A stretch of DNA of 64,000 nucleotides. Origin: Psychroflexus halocasei. Its GTDB lineage: Bacteria > Bacteroidota > Bacteroidia > Flavobacteriales > Flavobacteriaceae. Both the position numbers and the translations under genes were made by a program. Location of the stretch: positions 62,001 through 126,000 of the forward strand of contig NZ_FNQF01000001.1 in NCBI RefSeq assembly GCF_900107595.1, written 5' to 3'. Below the pieces are notes generated by a model. The model did no database searches. It saw only the letters and a program-made list of their open reading frames with translations, and was not told where the DNA came from. Of the stretch, positions 37,645 to 48,065 are shown one piece after another (the stretch's first letter is position 1; every line of letters begins with the position of its first letter).

Positions 37645-38982
37645 TTAAGCGACTGCTTTTCTATTTTTACTATTTTTCATTAATCCATCATAATGTCTAT
37701 TCAACAAGTATGAATTAACTTGTTCAATAGTATCAATTGCTACACCGACCATAATTAATAGTGATGTTCCTCCGAAGAATAATGCCCAACCTTGTTGAAC
37801 TCCCAATAATGAAATTACAGCTGGGAATACAGCGATAATTGCAAGGAATATAGAACCCGGTAAGGTAATTTGAGACATAATTCTATCTAAAAATTCTGCT
37901 GTTTCAGAACCTGGACGTATGCCAGGAATGAATCCACCGCTTCTTTTCAAATCGTCAGCCATCTTATTCGTCGGTACTGTAATCGCAGTATAGAAGAAAG
38001 TGAAGACAACAATTAGCAATCCAAACACTAGGTTGTACCAGAATCCAAAAATATCTTGGAATGCTGCGGTAACACCTTGTGCTGCATCGCTTTCTGAAAG
38101 ACCTGCAACGGCTGCCGGAATAAACATAATTGCTTGCGCAAAAATGATAGGCATAACACCTGAAGCATTTAGCTTTAAAGGAATGAATTGTCTAGCGCCA
38201 CCAAATGACTGCTTTTCAAACTTACCAGTTGCAGATTTTCTTGCATATTGTACTGGTATTTGTCTGACAGCTCTGACAAGCATAATTGAGCCATAGATAA
38301 TCACAAACCAAATCACTAATTCAATCAAGATCATTATCAATCCACCATTACTTTCAGAGACACGAGAACTAAGTTCTTGCAAGAAAGCTTGAGGAAGAGT
38401 TGCTATAATACCAACCATAATTAATAATGAAATACCATTTCCAATTCCTTTATCAGTAATTCTTTCTCCTAACCACATTGCAAAAATACAACCTGTTGTT
38501 AGAATAACCACAGAAGATGCAACGAAAGTAAAAGAACTTTCAAGCAAAAATGCATTTGGAGGAAGCGTGTTAAATAAATTGTAGATATAACCTGGTCCTT
38601 GCACTAAAGTAATCCCGATTGTTAACCATCTAGTGATTTGAGTGATTTTCTTTTGACCACTTTCACCTTCCTTTTGAAGTTTTTGAAGATATGGAATGGC
38701 TATTGTCATTAATTGAACAACAATAGAGGCAGAGATGTAAGGCATAATACCCAACGCGAAAACAGAAGCATTAGAAAATGCACCTCCAGTAAAAGCGTTT
38801 AATAAACCTAACAAACCTCCATCAGTTTGTCTAGCAAGACTGTCTAAAGCTGCTGCATCTACACCAGGAAGAACAACTTGAGCACCAAATCTGTACACCA
38901 ATAACAAGCCAAGAGTTAAAAGAATACGATTCTTTAACTCTTCGATCTTCCATATATTTTTTAAAGTATCAAAAAACTTCAT
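37645..38982 (-). CDS. secY: Preprotein translocase subunit SecY
   Basis: SecY is the protein-conducting channel. The 445-residue product has about ten membrane helices. Its motifs include the plug region [40 protein letters not shown], the cytoplasmic loop [10 protein letters not shown] with [17 protein letters not shown], and [20 protein letters not shown]. It sits at the end of the spc operon, 11 bases after rplO. Confidence 0.98.
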   Translation of the reverse strand: MKFFDTLKNIWKIEELKNRILLTLGLLLVYRFGAQVVLPGVDAAALDSLARQTDGGLLGLLNAFTGGAFSNASVFALGIMPYISASIVVQLMTIAIPYLQKLQKEGESGQKKITQITRWLTIGITLVQGPGYIYNLFNTLPPNAFLLESSFTFVASSVVILTTGCIFAMWLGERITDKGIGNGISLLIMVGIIATLPQAFLQELSSRVSESNGGLIMILIELVIWFVIIYGSIMLVRAVRQIPVQYARKSATGKFEKQSFGGARQFIPLKLNASGVMPIIFAQAIMFIPAAVAGLSESDAAQGVTAAFQDIFGFWYNLVFGLLIVVFTFFYTAITVPTNKMADDLKRSGGFIPGIRPGSETAEFLDRIMSQITLPGSIFLAIIAVFPAVISLLGVQQGWALFFGGTSLLIMVGVAIDTIEQVNSYLLNRHYDGLMKNSKNRKAVA

Positions 38983-38993
38983 AAATTTCTGTC

Positions 38994-39446
38994 TTAAATA
39001 GTTTCAATTTTTCCACCAGCCGCTAAAATAGCTTTTTCTGCTGATTTAGAAAATTTATTTGCACTAACGTCAACTTTAGATTTTAATTCTCCAGAACCTA
39101 AAACCTTAAGAGGTTTATTTTTATTGATTAAATTAAGTTCGATTAAATCATCTATTGACAATTTATCTGACACTTTTTCATCATCAATAAGCTCTTGAAT
39201 TTTATCCAAGTTGATTGTTTGATACTCAACACGGTTTGGATTAGTAAATCCAAATTTTGGAAGACGTCTTTGTAAAGGCATTTGACCACCTTCAAAACCA
39301 AGCTTACGAGAGTATCCTGAACGAGACTTTGCTCCTTTATGACCTCTACCAGCTGTTCCTCCATTACCTGAAGCTTCACCTCTTCCGCGACGTTGAGATT
39401 TTGATTTTACTGAACCTTTGGCAGGTTTTAAATTATGTAACTCCAT
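38994..39446 (-). CDS. rplO: Large-subunit ribosomal protein L15
   Basis: The 150-residue product starts [20 protein letters not shown]. It has the glycine-rich [20 protein letters not shown] and [15 protein letters not shown], and ends in a globular domain ([19 protein letters not shown]). It follows rpmD by 2 bases. Confidence 0.98.
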   Translation of the reverse strand: MELHNLKPAKGSVKSKSQRRGRGEASGNGGTAGRGHKGAKSRSGYSRKLGFEGGQMPLQRRLPKFGFTNPNRVEYQTINLDKIQELIDDEKVSDKLSIDDLIELNLINKNKPLKVLGSGELKSKVDVSANKFSKSAEKAILAAGGKIETI

Positions 39447-39448
39447 AC

Positions 39449-39628
39449 TTATATTTCTTCTACAGTAACTAAGTGATTAACTTTGTTGACCATACCTTGA
39501 ACAGATTTAGATAAATCTAAAGTATTCGATTGGCCAATTCTCTTCAATCCTAAGGCCTCAAGTGTTAACTTTTGATCCTTTCGGCGATTGATCGCGCTTC
39601 TAACTTTGGTAACTTTTATTTTTGCCAT
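39449..39628 (-). CDS. rpmD: Large-subunit ribosomal protein L30
   Basis: From [20 protein letters not shown] the product is 59 residues, the normal L30 size, ending [15 protein letters not shown] further upstream start (39655) would overlap the rpsE end by 23 bases and adds residues unlike L30, so I use 39628. Confidence 0.95.
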   Translation of the reverse strand: MAKIKVTKVRSAINRRKDQKLTLEALGLKRIGQSNTLDLSKSVQGMVNKVNHLVTVEEI

Positions 39629-39632
39629 GATT

Positions 39633-40157
39633 CTATCCGTTAAAAAGTTTATCAAGTGTAATTCCTCTTTGCTTAGCTATCACCTCAGGACTTCTCAATC
39701 TCAGTAAAGCATCAAAAGTAGCTTTGACCATGTTATGAGGGTTTGAAGATCCTTGACTTTTAGATAAAACATCATGAATACCTACAGATTCAAGTACGAT
39801 TCTGATAGGACCACCTGCGATAACTCCAGTACCTTCTGATGCTGGGATTAAAAGCACACGACCTCCACCATATTTTCCTAAAATTTCATGAGGAATCGTT
39901 TTTTTGTAAAGTGGAATTCTCACTAAGTTTTTCTTAGCGTCTTCTACTGCCTTAGAAATTGCTTCTGCAACCTCTTTAGACTTTCCTAAACCTTGACCAA
40001 CAACACCCTCTTCGTTACCAACGACAACAATAGCAGTAAATCCAAAAGCTCTACCACCTTTCGTTACCTTTGTTACACGTTGAACTCCAACAAGTTTGTC
40101 TTTAAGATCAAGTCCGCCAGGTTTTACGGTTTCAACATTTTTATATTTATGAAACAT
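39633..40157 (-). CDS. rpsE: Small-subunit ribosomal protein S5
   Basis: The 174-residue product has the S5 N-terminal domain ([40 protein letters not shown]) and the C-terminal [21 protein letters not shown]5 shapes decoding fidelity. It lies 3 bases after rplR. Confidence 0.98.
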   Translation of the reverse strand: MFHKYKNVETVKPGGLDLKDKLVGVQRVTKVTKGGRAFGFTAIVVVGNEEGVVGQGLGKSKEVAEAISKAVEDAKKNLVRIPLYKKTIPHEILGKYGGGRVLLIPASEGTGVIAGGPIRIVLESVGIHDVLSKSQGSSNPHNMVKATFDALLRLRSPEVIAKQRGITLDKLFNG

Positions 40158-40160
40158 ACT

Positions 40161-40517
40161 TTAAAATTTTAATCCACCCGAACGGGCGCCTTCCGCTAAT
40201 GATTTAACTCTACCGTGATATAAATACCCTCCTCTATCGAAAGAGACAGCTTCGATGCCTTTATCTAAAGCTTTCTTGGCAATTGCCTCTCCAACTTTAA
40301 CAGAAGCTTCTGTCTTGTTAAGACCATCAATATTTATATCCTTATCTCTTGATGAAACCGCAGCGATTGTAACGCCTTGAACATCATCAATTAACTGTGC
40401 ATAAATGCACTTGTTACTTCTATATACAGAAAGTCTAGGTTTATTTTCAGTACCCTTAATGTTCTTACGAACACGATTTCTGATTTTTTTTCTTCTTGCT
40501 TCTTTTGAAAATGCCAT
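40161..40517 (-). CDS. rplR: Large-subunit ribosomal protein L18
   Basis: The 118-residue product has [20 protein letters not shown] and the ending [21 protein letters not shown], which identify the 5S rRNA-binding protein L18. It lies 8 bases after rplF. Confidence 0.97.
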   Translation of the reverse strand: MAFSKEARRKKIRNRVRKNIKGTENKPRLSVYRSNKCIYAQLIDDVQGVTIAAVSSRDKDINIDGLNKTEASVKVGEAIAKKALDKGIEAVSFDRGGYLYHGRVKSLAEGARSGGLKF

Positions 40518-40525
40518 AACTAAAA

Positions 40526-41074
40526 TTAAGCTGATTTACCTGCTTTTCTTCTTATATATTCTCCAACATACTTCACACCTTTACCTTTGTAAGGCTCTGG
40601 AGCTCTAAACGATCTAATTTTAGCAGCGACTTGTGTGACAAGTTGCTTATCAAAAGAACTTAATTTGATAATTGGATTTTTACCTTTTTCACTCACAGTT
40701 TCTACCTTAACTTCAGGAGCTAAGTTTAAAACGATGTTATGTGAAAAGCCAATCGCTATATCTAATTTTTGACCTTGACTAGATGCTCTATAACCAACAC
40801 CAACAAGCTCAAGTTCTTTTGTAAAGCCTTCAGAAACACCTTCAACCATATTGTTGATCAATGCTCTGTATAGACCATGCTTAGATTTCATGTCTTTTTT
40901 CTCAGATGGACGCTCAAGTAAAACCTGATTGTCTTCTAACTTCACAGTGATGTCTTCAACTTTTTGTGTCAACTCACCTAATTTACCTTTAACGGTAATC
41001 ACGTTAGTTTTATCGTCAAAAGTTACTGTGACGCCATCTGGTATATTTACTGGACTTTTTCCTATTCTTGACAT
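40526..41074 (-). CDS. rplF: Large-subunit ribosomal protein L6
   Basis: From [20 protein letters not shown] the product is 182 residues, matching L6. The C-terminal motif is [20 protein letters not shown]. An upstream start (41134) would overlap rpsH by 41 bases and is not needed. L6 lies near the sarcin-ricin loop. Confidence 0.97.
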   Translation of the reverse strand: MSRIGKSPVNIPDGVTVTFDDKTNVITVKGKLGELTQKVEDITVKLEDNQVLLERPSEKKDMKSKHGLYRALINNMVEGVSEGFTKELELVGVGYRASSQGQKLDIAIGFSHNIVLNLAPEVKVETVSEKGKNPIIKLSSFDKQLVTQVAAKIRSFRAPEPYKGKGVKYVGEYIRRKAGKSA

Positions 41075-41093
41075 TACTTTAATTTTTGATATA

Positions 41094-41492
41094 TTAGTAA
41101 ACGTAACAAAGGACTTCACCACCAATATGCTCACGCTGAGCTTGTCTTCCTGTCATCACTCCGTGAGAAGTTGACATAATAGAAATACCAAGACCATTAA
41201 GGACACGTGGAATTTCTGTATGGTTAGCATATTTCCTTAAACCAGGCTTACTGGCTCTTTCTATATGCTTAATAACAGGATCGTTATTGTGTTTGTCGTA
41301 CTTTAACGCTATCTTGATGATGCCTTGTTTGCTATCATCCATAAATTTATAACTAAGAATATAACCTTGATCAAATAAGATTTTGGTCATTTCTCTTTTT
41401 AAATTAGAAGCAGGTATCTCAACAACTCTATGCTTTGCTAAAACCGCGTTTCTAATTCTTGTTAAATAATCTGCAACTGGATCTATATTCAT
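41094..41492 (-). CDS. rpsH: Small-subunit ribosomal protein S8
   Basis: The 132-residue product has DYLTRIRNAVLAKHRVVEIP and the end GVMTGRQAQREHIGGEVLCYVY, diagnostic for S8, a central-domain assembly protein. It follows rpsN by 19 bases. Confidence 0.98.
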   Translation of the reverse strand: MNIDPVADYLTRIRNAVLAKHRVVEIPASNLKREMTKILFDQGYILSYKFMDDSKQGIIKIALKYDKHNNDPVIKHIERASKPGLRKYANHTEIPRVLNGLGISIMSTSHGVMTGRQAQREHIGGEVLCYVY

Positions 41493-41511
41493 TTTGATTA
41501 TTTTTAATTGG

Positions 41512-41781
41512 TTACCAACTGGCTTTTTTAACGCCAGGAATTAATCCTTTGTTGGCCATTTCTCTGAACATAACACGTGAAAGACCAAATTGCCTCATGT
41601 AACCTTTAGGTCTTCCTGTTAATTTACATCTATTATGTAATCTAACTGGAGAAGCATTTTTTGGAAGCTTTTGTAATGCGTCATAGTCACCAGCTTCTTT
41701 CAAAGCTTTTCTCTTTTCAGCATACTTATCAACCATTTTTTGTCTTTTCACCTCACGGGCTTTCATTGATTCTTTTGCCAT
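41512..41781 (-). CDS. rpsN: Small-subunit ribosomal protein S14 (zinc-independent type)
   Basis: This 89-residue protein starts [20 protein letters not shown] and ends [20 protein letters not shown] plus ASW. It has one Cys only ([11 protein letters not shown]), so it is the long zinc-free S14. It lies 2 bases after rplE. Confidence 0.97.
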   Translation of the reverse strand: MAKESMKAREVKRQKMVDKYAEKRKALKEAGDYDALQKLPKNASPVRLHNRCKLTGRPKGYMRQFGLSRVMFREMANKGLIPGVKKASW

Positions 41782-41783
41782 AA

Positions 41784-42335
41784 TTACTTCTTTTTAAAAG
41801 GTAAACCTAATTCAGTTAATAATGATTTAGCTTCTTGGTCTGTATTAGCAGTTGTTACAAAACTAATATCTAAACCTGAAATTCTATTGACACGGTCAAT
41901 ATTTATTTCTGGAAAGATAATTTGCTCTGTGACACCTAAGTTGTAATTACCTCTACCATCAAAACCACTTGGATTGATTCCTTGAAAATCACGAACACGT
42001 GGAAGTGCTGATGTGATTAAACGGTCTAAGAATTCATACATTCTAAAACCTCTCAAAGTCACTTTAACACCAATAGGCATTCCTTTTCTAAGTTTGAAAG
42101 AAGCAACGTCTTTCTTAGAGTAAGTTGTAATTGCTTGCTGACCTGTAATTTGAGCAAACTCTTCTAAAGAGTGATCGATCAATTTCTTATCAGCTATAGC
42201 GTCACCAATACCTCTACTAAGAACTATCTTAGTTAATTTAGGCACCTCAAATTTATTTGAATAACTATACTCTTCAGTTAAAGAGTTTAGAATTCTATTT
42301 GAATATTCTTCTTTTAATCTTGGTACGTAAGTCAT
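41784..42335 (-). CDS. rplE: Large-subunit ribosomal protein L5
   Basis: The 183-residue product has [40 protein letters not shown] and [20 protein letters not shown], typical of the 5S rRNA-binding L5. It lies 2 bases after rplX. Confidence 0.98.
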   Translation of the reverse strand: MTYVPRLKEEYSNRILNSLTEEYSYSNKFEVPKLTKIVLSRGIGDAIADKKLIDHSLEEFAQITGQQAITTYSKKDVASFKLRKGMPIGVKVTLRGFRMYEFLDRLITSALPRVRDFQGINPSGFDGRGNYNLGVTEQIIFPEINIDRVNRISGLDISFVTTANTDQEAKSLLTELGLPFKKK

Positions 42336-42337
42336 AA

Positions 42338-42649
42338 TTAAATTACTTCTTTTGTCTTCTTAGAAATTCTAAGCTTTTTACCATCCTCATATTTGTAACC
42401 AACACGTGTTGTTTGGTTATCCTTAGTGAGTAGCGATACATTAGATATATGGATAGGTGCTTCTTTTTCAGCAATTCCACCTTGTGGATTTGAAGCTGAA
42501 GGCTTCTGGTGCTTAGAAATCATTCCTACACCTTCAACAATAAGTCTATCTTTATCTTTAAGGATTTTCACTACTTTACCCTCTTTGCCTTTGTCTTCAC
42601 CCGCAATTACGCGAACTTGATCATCTACTTTTATCTTAAACTTTTTCAT
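42338..42649 (-). CDS. rplX: Large-subunit ribosomal protein L24
   Basis: The 103-residue KOW protein starts [20 protein letters not shown], followed by [20 protein letters not shown] and [16 protein letters not shown]24 initiates 50S assembly. It lies 10 bases after rplN. Confidence 0.97.
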   Translation of the reverse strand: MKKFKIKVDDQVRVIAGEDKGKEGKVVKILKDKDRLIVEGVGMISKHQKPSASNPQGGIAEKEAPIHISNVSLLTKDNQTTRVGYKYEDGKKLRISKKTKEVI

Positions 42650-42659
42650 GTTAAATAGA

Positions 42660-43028
42660 TTAAAGCACTTCTGGTGCTAGTGATATAATTTTCATGAATT
42701 TGTTATCTCTCAATTCTCTAGCGACTGGGCCAAAAACACGAGTTCCTCTCATTTCCCCTGTTGGGTTTAATAAAACACAAGCGTTATCATCAAAACGAAT
42801 ATACGATCCATCTGGACGTCTTATTTCCTTTAAAGTTCTAACAACAACAGCTGTTGAAACAGCACCTTTCTTGATAGCTCCGTTAGGAGTTGATTCTTTA
42901 ACACTGACCACAACTTTATCACCAACAGACGCATAACGTCTCTTAGTACCACCGAGCACTCGAATAACAAGCACTTCTTTTGCGCCAGTATTGTCTGCTA
43001 CTTTTAATCTTGATTCTTGTTGTACCAT
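42660..43028 (-). CDS. rplN: Large-subunit ribosomal protein L14
   Basis: The 122-residue product starts [20 protein letters not shown] and ends with the motif [21 protein letters not shown]14 forms an intersubunit bridge. It lies 1 base after rpsQ. Confidence 0.98.
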   Translation of the reverse strand: MVQQESRLKVADNTGAKEVLVIRVLGGTKRRYASVGDKVVVSVKESTPNGAIKKGAVSTAVVVRTLKEIRRPDGSYIRFDDNACVLLNPTGEMRGTRVFGPVARELRDNKFMKIISLAPEVL

Positions 43029-43029
43029 T

Positions 43030-43287
43030 TTATTTTGCTCTTTCTATTACATCAACTAACCTCCAGCGTTTTGATTTGCTCATAGGTCTAGTTTCCATAA
43101 TCTTTACAGTATCGCCTTCTTTGCATGTGTTTTCTTCATCATGCGCAACATACTTCTTCGTGTTCAAAACGAACTTTCCGTATAATGGATGCTTCATTTT
43201 CTTCACCTCAGAAACAACAATAGATTTTTCCATTTTGTTGCTTGTAACGATACCGATACGTTCTTTTCTTAAGTTTCTTTTTTCCAT
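43030..43287 (-). CDS. rpsQ: Small-subunit ribosomal protein S17
   Basis: The 85-residue OB-fold product has [20 protein letters not shown] and [20 protein letters not shown], diagnostic for S17. It lies 11 bases after rpmC. Confidence 0.97.
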   Translation of the reverse strand: MEKRNLRKERIGIVTSNKMEKSIVVSEVKKMKHPLYGKFVLNTKKYVAHDEENTCKEGDTVKIMETRPMSKSKRWRLVDVIERAK

Positions 43288-43298
43288 GTTAATTAGAA

Positions 43299-43493
43299 TT
43301 ATTCTAATTCTCTTTTTGAAATCTCTGTATAGATTCTCGCTATAGTTCTTCTCTCTTCTTTAATTTGAGATGGATTATCTAAAGGAGATACTTGATGAGT
43401 TAATTTTAACTCATTCAATTTTGCTTGTGAATTTGTCAATGCTTCTTGTAAATCAGACACTGACAATTCTTTTATTTCAGACTGCTTCATCAT
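43299..43493 (-). CDS. rpmC: Large-subunit ribosomal protein L29
   Basis: The 64-residue two-helix protein starts [20 protein letters not shown] and ends [18 protein letters not shown]29 lies near the polypeptide exit. It lies 4 bases after rplP. Confidence 0.96.
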   Translation of the reverse strand: MMKQSEIKELSVSDLQEALTNSQAKLNELKLTHQVSPLDNPSQIKEERRTIARIYTEISKRELE

Positions 43494-43497
43494 ATTA

Positions 43498-43917
43498 TTA
43501 TTCTTGGTAGTCTCTAGCTACAATAAATTTAGTTTTCACAGGTAATTTTTGAGCTGCAAGACGTAAAGCCTCTTTTGCAACTGCTTCAGGCACTCCGCCT
43601 ATTTCAAAAATAATTCGTCCTGGCTTAACAACTGCAGCATAATATTCAACCGCACCTTTACCTTTACCCATTCTTACTTCTAGAGGCTTTTTTGTAATTG
43701 GCTTGTCTGGAAAAATTTTAATCCATAACGAACCTTCTCTTTTCATGTAACGAGTAGCAGCAATACGCGCAGCTTCTATTTGACGTGAGTTAATAAAAGA
43801 AGCGTCTAAAGATTTTATTCCAAAAGTTCCGTTTGAAAGTCTATGCCCTCTTCCGGCATTACCTTTCATTCTTCCCTTCTGATGTTTACGATACTTTGTC
43901 CTTTTTGGCTGTAACAT
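43498..43917 (-). CDS. rplP: Large-subunit ribosomal protein L16
   Basis: The 139-residue product starts [20 protein letters not shown] and has [20 protein letters not shown] with [21 protein letters not shown]16 helps place tRNA in the A site. It lies 21 bases after rpsC. Confidence 0.98.
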   Translation of the reverse strand: MLQPKRTKYRKHQKGRMKGNAGRGHRLSNGTFGIKSLDASFINSRQIEAARIAATRYMKREGSLWIKIFPDKPITKKPLEVRMGKGKGAVEYYAAVVKPGRIIFEIGGVPEAVAKEALRLAAQKLPVKTKFIVARDYQE

Positions 43918-43938
43918 TTTTTAATCTTTATTGATTAA

Positions 43939-44646
43939 TTACTTTCTACGACGTGCTTTACGACGTGCTTTTCCTTTATTATCCTTCTTAGACATGCCGA
44001 CTAACGGAGAAAGTTCACGTTTTCCATAAACTTCACCTTTCATAATCCACACTTTAACACCCAAACGACCGTAAGTCGTATGCGCTTCAGCTAAAGCATA
44101 ATCAATATCAGCTCTAAAAGTTGATAAAGGAATTCTTCCTTCTTTGTACGATTCAACACGCGCCATTTCTGCGCCATTCAATCGTCCTGAAATTTGGATT
44201 TTAATCCCTTCTGCATTCATTCTCATAGCAGCCGCAATAGCCATTTTTGTTGCTCTTCTATAAGAAATTCTGTTTTCGATTTGTCTTGCAACACTAGCTG
44301 CAACCAATTCTGCATCAAGTTCTGGTCTTTTGATCTCAAAGATATTGACCTGAACTTCTTTGCTTGTAATCTTTTTAAGCTCTTCTTTTAACTTGTCTAC
44401 CTCTTGACCACCTTTCCCGATAATAATACCAGGACGAGCAGTAGTGATAGTAACGGTTACAAGTTTAAGTGTGCGCTCAATGATTACACGCGATACGCTC
44501 GCTTTTGAAAGACGTGCATGGATATACTTTCTAATTCTGTCGTCTTCGGCAAGATTATCTCCATAATCGTTACCACCGTACCAGTTAGATTCCCAACCTT
44601 TAATGATACCAAGTCTGTTACCAATTGGATTTGTTTTTTGTCCCAT
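43939..44646 (-). CDS. rpsC: Small-subunit ribosomal protein S3
   Basis: The 235-residue product starts [20 protein letters not shown]. It has the KH motif [20 protein letters not shown] and [21 protein letters not shown]3 lines the mRNA entry. The Arg/Lys-rich end ([11 protein letters not shown]) is normal for the phylum. It lies 8 bases after rplV. Confidence 0.98.
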   Translation of the reverse strand: MGQKTNPIGNRLGIIKGWESNWYGGNDYGDNLAEDDRIRKYIHARLSKASVSRVIIERTLKLVTVTITTARPGIIIGKGGQEVDKLKEELKKITSKEVQVNIFEIKRPELDAELVAASVARQIENRISYRRATKMAIAAAMRMNAEGIKIQISGRLNGAEMARVESYKEGRIPLSTFRADIDYALAEAHTTYGRLGVKVWIMKGEVYGKRELSPLVGMSKKDNKGKARRKARRRK

Positions 44647-44654
44647 ATTCTTCC

Positions 44655-45062
44655 TTAGCTTTGCGTATTATTATTTTCACCAAGTATCAACGTTACATGG
44701 TTTGATCTTTTACGAATTCTATGCGCACGACCTTGCGGTGCTGGACGCAATCTTTTTAGCATACTTCCACTATCTACTTTAATTTCTTTGACGTACAAGT
44801 CAGCAGTTTCGATATCCTGATCCTCGTTTTTTTGCTGCCAATTTGAAATTGCAGATAATAATAGTTTCTCTACTCTACCTGAAGCTTCTTTAGTAGAAAA
44901 CTTCAAAAGATTTAAGGCATCATTGACTTTCTTTCCTCTGACAAGGTCAGCAACAAGCCTCATTTTTCTTGGCGAAGTCGGACAGTTATTCAACTTAGCA
45001 AAAGCAAGATCTGCTTTAGCCTCTTTCAGTCGAGCTGCACTTTCTCTTTTTCTTACTCCCAT
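44655..45062 (-). CDS. rplV: Large-subunit ribosomal protein L22
   Basis: The 135-residue product has [20 protein letters not shown] and the tunnel-loop region [20 protein letters not shown] with [11 protein letters not shown]22 lines the exit tunnel. It lies 6 bases after rpsS. Confidence 0.97.
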   Translation of the reverse strand: MGVRKRESAARLKEAKADLAFAKLNNCPTSPRKMRLVADLVRGKKVNDALNLLKFSTKEASGRVEKLLLSAISNWQQKNEDQDIETADLYVKEIKVDSGSMLKRLRPAPQGRAHRIRKRSNHVTLILGENNNTQS

Positions 45063-45068
45063 GACTTA

Positions 45069-45347
45069 TTACTTTTTACCTTTGTTTTTAGATCCTTGAT
45101 GACCTCTAAATGTTCTCGTTGGAGAAAACTCTCCTAACTTATGTCCGACCATGTTTTCTGTAACAAAAACAGGCACAAACTGTCTCCCGTTGTGAACGCC
45201 AATTGTTTGACCAACGAAATCAGGGACAATCACAGATGCTCTTGACCAAGTCTTGATAACATTTTTCTTACCAGACTCAACATTCTGAGCAACCTTTCTT
45301 TCTAATTTATAATGGACAAATGGTCCTTTTTTTAATGAACGAGCCAT
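45069..45347 (-). CDS. rpsS: Small-subunit ribosomal protein S19
   Basis: The 92-residue product starts [20 protein letters not shown] and has [21 protein letters not shown]19 sits at the head of the 30S subunit beside S13. It lies 5 bases after rplB. Confidence 0.98.
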   Translation of the reverse strand: MARSLKKGPFVHYKLERKVAQNVESGKKNVIKTWSRASVIVPDFVGQTIGVHNGRQFVPVFVTENMVGHKLGEFSPTRTFRGHQGSKNKGKK

Positions 45348-45352
45348 ATCTA

Positions 45353-46180
45353 TTATTTCTTTTTACGTTCTATAATGTGCTTATTGCTTTGCTTAGTTCT
45401 AGATCTTGTCCTAAAACCTTTAGCTGGCAGTCCTTTTCTTGATCTTGGATGACCTCCTGAAGACTTCCCTTCACCACCACCCATAGGGTGATCAACTGGG
45501 TTCATAACTACTGGTCTAGTTCGTGGTCTTCTTCCTAACCAACGTGTACGACCTGCTTTACCTGAGACGATTAACTGATGGTCACTGTTAGAAACAGCTC
45601 CAACCATAGCTAAACAATCACCAAGCACCATACGAACTTCACCTGAAGGCAGCTTAATCGAGACGTAGCGCCCCTCTCTAGCTGTCAATTGAGCAAAAGT
45701 TCCTGCACTTCTCGCTAAAACAGCTCCTTGCTCTGGCCTAAGCTCAACACAAGAAATAATAGTACCAAAAGGAATTTTTGACAATGGCATGGCGTTACCA
45801 ACTTCTGTTGGAACATTATCGTCTCCTGAAATAATTGACTGCCCAACTTTCAATCCGTTTGGCGCGATGATATATCTTTTCTCACCATCTTCATATTTCA
45901 ATAAAGCGATATAAGCCGTACGGTTTGGGTCATATTGTATTGACTCAACGACAGCTTCTACACCTTTCTTATCTCTTTTAAAATCGATAAGCCTGTATCT
46001 TCTCTTATGACCACCACCGATGTAGCGCATGGTCATTTTCCCTTGGTTGTTACGACCACCAGACTTTTTTATCGGAAAAAGTAATGACTTTTCCGGCTTA
46101 TCAGTTGTTACAACGTCGTTATTGTTGACAACTTTAAAACGCTGGCCTGGAGTTACTGGTTTTAATTTTTTAACCGACAT
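45353..46180 (-). CDS. rplB: Large-subunit ribosomal protein L2
   Basis: The 275-residue product has [20 protein letters not shown] and the conserved [20 protein letters not shown] with the His required for peptidyl transfer. The C-terminus is basic ([19 protein letters not shown]). It lies 9 bases after rplW. Confidence 0.98.
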   Translation of the reverse strand: MSVKKLKPVTPGQRFKVVNNNDVVTTDKPEKSLLFPIKKSGGRNNQGKMTMRYIGGGHKRRYRLIDFKRDKKGVEAVVESIQYDPNRTAYIALLKYEDGEKRYIIAPNGLKVGQSIISGDDNVPTEVGNAMPLSKIPFGTIISCVELRPEQGAVLARSAGTFAQLTAREGRYVSIKLPSGEVRMVLGDCLAMVGAVSNSDHQLIVSGKAGRTRWLGRRPRTRPVVMNPVDHPMGGGEGKSSGGHPRSRKGLPAKGFRTRSRTKQSNKHIIERKKK

Positions 46181-46189
46181 TCTATCTTT

Positions 46190-46480
46190 TTAAAGATTAT
46201 TATATATATCAATAGTGTCTCCTTCAGAGACTTTGATCATTGCTTTCTTGTAAGAGTTAGTCTTACCAGATACAATTCCTGTCTTCGTATATCTTGTCTT
46301 AAATTTAGGCAAAACACGCATAGTTCTTACTTGGTCTACTGAAACACCATAAGTAGATTCGACCTCATTCTTGATCTGAACCTTATTTGCTTTCTCATCA
46401 ACTAAGAAAACAAAAGTGTTAGCTGTCTCACTTAAATGTGTAGACTTTTCAGTAATTAATGGTTTAATAATGACACTCAT
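46190..46480 (-). CDS. rplW: Large-subunit ribosomal protein L23
   Basis: The 96-residue product starts MSVIIKPLITEKSTHLSETA and has VDEKANKVQIKNEVESTYGV. L23 is the docking site for trigger factor and SRP. It lies 7 bases after rplD. Confidence 0.97.
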   Translation of the reverse strand: MSVIIKPLITEKSTHLSETANTFVFLVDEKANKVQIKNEVESTYGVSVDQVRTMRVLPKFKTRYTKTGIVSGKTNSYKKAMIKVSEGDTIDIYNNL

Positions 46481-46487
46481 AATTAAT

Positions 46488-47117
46488 TTATTTACCTAAA
46501 ATTTCTTGCAAAGACTCAATTTGCGACTCAGCGATGTATAATACATTAGAATTCATAACAGCGTAAGTGTTTAATTCTGAATGACTTACAACATTTGAGC
46601 GCTCTAAATTTCGCGCTGACAAATATACATTTTTATTTTCTGCATTCAACACAAATGTAGATTTTTTATCAGTTGCCTTAAATGCTTCTAAAACTTTAAT
46701 AAAGTCTTTCGTTTTTGGTGCATCAAAAGAAAAATCTTCGATAACAAACAAATGATCAGCTGCCATTTTCTGTGACAATGCCGAACGACGTGCTAAACGT
46801 TTAACTTTTTTATTAAGCTTTTGACTATAATCACGAACTCTAGGACCAAAAACACGTCCACCACCTCTAAAGATTGGAGACTTAATACTACCAGCACGTG
46901 CTGTACCAGTACCTTTTTGTTTTTTAATCTTACGAGTACTTCCTTTAATCTCAGCTCTTTCTTTTGCCTTATGCGTTCCTTGACGTTTATTAGCTAAGTG
47001 CTGCTTAACATCTAAATAGATCGCATGATCGTTTGGCTCAATAGCGAATACAGAATCTAAAATATCGATTTCTCGTCCTGTCTTCTGGCCATTTATATCT
47101 AAAACTGCTACTTTCAT
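46488..47117 (-). CDS. rplD: Large-subunit ribosomal protein L4
   Basis: The 209-residue product has KGSTRKIKKQKGTGTARAGS and SPIFRGGGRVFGPRVRDYSQ, the L4 extended loop that reaches the tunnel. Its start overlaps the rplC stop by one base. In many bacteria L4 autoregulates the S10 operon; no leader structure can be judged here. Confidence 0.97.
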   Translation of the reverse strand: MKVAVLDINGQKTGREIDILDSVFAIEPNDHAIYLDVKQHLANKRQGTHKAKERAEIKGSTRKIKKQKGTGTARAGSIKSPIFRGGGRVFGPRVRDYSQKLNKKVKRLARRSALSQKMAADHLFVIEDFSFDAPKTKDFIKVLEAFKATDKKSTFVLNAENKNVYLSARNLERSNVVSHSELNTYAVMNSNVLYIAESQIESLQEILGK

Positions 47118-47731
47118 TATTTAAGAATAGTTACGTAAGAGTTTTTACTTCCTGGAACGCACCCTTTAATAACAAGGATATTTTTCTCAGGAACAACTTT
47201 TAAAACTCTAAGATTTTGAACTTTAACTTTTGTGTTTCCCATTTGACCAGCCATTCTCATCCCTTTGAAAACTCTTGCAGGATAAGATGCAGCACCTACA
47301 GAACCTGGAGCTCGAAGGACGCTTTGCTGACCATGTGTTTTTGTAGACCCTCTAAAGTTGTGTCTCTTGACAACACCCTGAAAACCTTTACCTTTTGATG
47401 TACCTTGAACATCAACAAATTCTCCTTCAGAGAAAATATCAACAGTCACTGCATCACCTAAAGCATGTTCTTCTTCAAATCCTTGAAATTCGATAACTTG
47501 TCTCTTAACAGAAGTGCCAGCTTTTTTGAAGTGACCTAAGTCAGCTTTGGTGGCATTTTTGTCTGATTTGTCATCGAAACCAAGTTGAAGAGCACTATAC
47601 CCGTCAACCTCTTCGGTTCTGACTTGGGTAACGATACACGGGCCAGCTTCGATTACTGTACATGGAATGTTATTTCCATTTTCATCGAAAAGGCTAGTCA
47701 TACCGATTTTCTTTCCTATTAACCCAGACAT
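47117..47731 (-). CDS. rplC: Large-subunit ribosomal protein L3
   Basis: The 204-residue product starts [20 protein letters not shown]. It has the finger loop [20 protein letters not shown] and [21 protein letters not shown]3 reaches toward the peptidyl transferase centre. It lies 20 bases after rpsJ. Confidence 0.98.
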   Translation of the reverse strand: MSGLIGKKIGMTSLFDENGNNIPCTVIEAGPCIVTQVRTEEVDGYSALQLGFDDKSDKNATKADLGHFKKAGTSVKRQVIEFQGFEEEHALGDAVTVDIFSEGEFVDVQGTSKGKGFQGVVKRHNFRGSTKTHGQQSVLRAPGSVGAASYPARVFKGMRMAGQMGNTKVKVQNLRVLKVVPEKNILVIKGCVPGSKNSYVTILK

Positions 47732-47751
47732 ATTTATAATTTATAAATTAA

Positions 47752-48057
47752 TTAAACTTTAATTTCTACTTCAACACCACTAGGCAACTCAAGCTTCATC
47801 AACGCATCTATCGTTTTTGATGAAGAACTGTAGATATCTAGCAATCTCTTGTAAGAGTCCAATTGAAATTGTTCTCTCGCTTTTTTATTAACGTGTGGAG
47901 ATCTTAAAACCGTAAAGATTTTTTTCTTTGTTGGTAAAGGAATTGGTCCAGTCACAACAGCTCCTGTCGTTTTCACAGTCTTAACAATCTTTTCAGCAGA
48001 TTTATCTACTAGATTGTAATCGTATGATTTTAATTTTATTCTAATTTTTTGACTCAT
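47752..48057 (-). CDS. rpsJ: Small-subunit ribosomal protein S10
   Basis: The 101-residue product starts [20 protein letters not shown] and has [20 protein letters not shown] with NKKAREQF. It follows fusA by 8 bases; the absence of tuf between fusA and rpsJ is typical of the phylum. Confidence 0.98.
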   Translation of the reverse strand: MSQKIRIKLKSYDYNLVDKSAEKIVKTVKTTGAVVTGPIPLPTKKKIFTVLRSPHVNKKAREQFQLDSYKRLLDIYSSSSKTIDALMKLELPSGVEVEIKV

Positions 48058-48065
48058 GATACTTA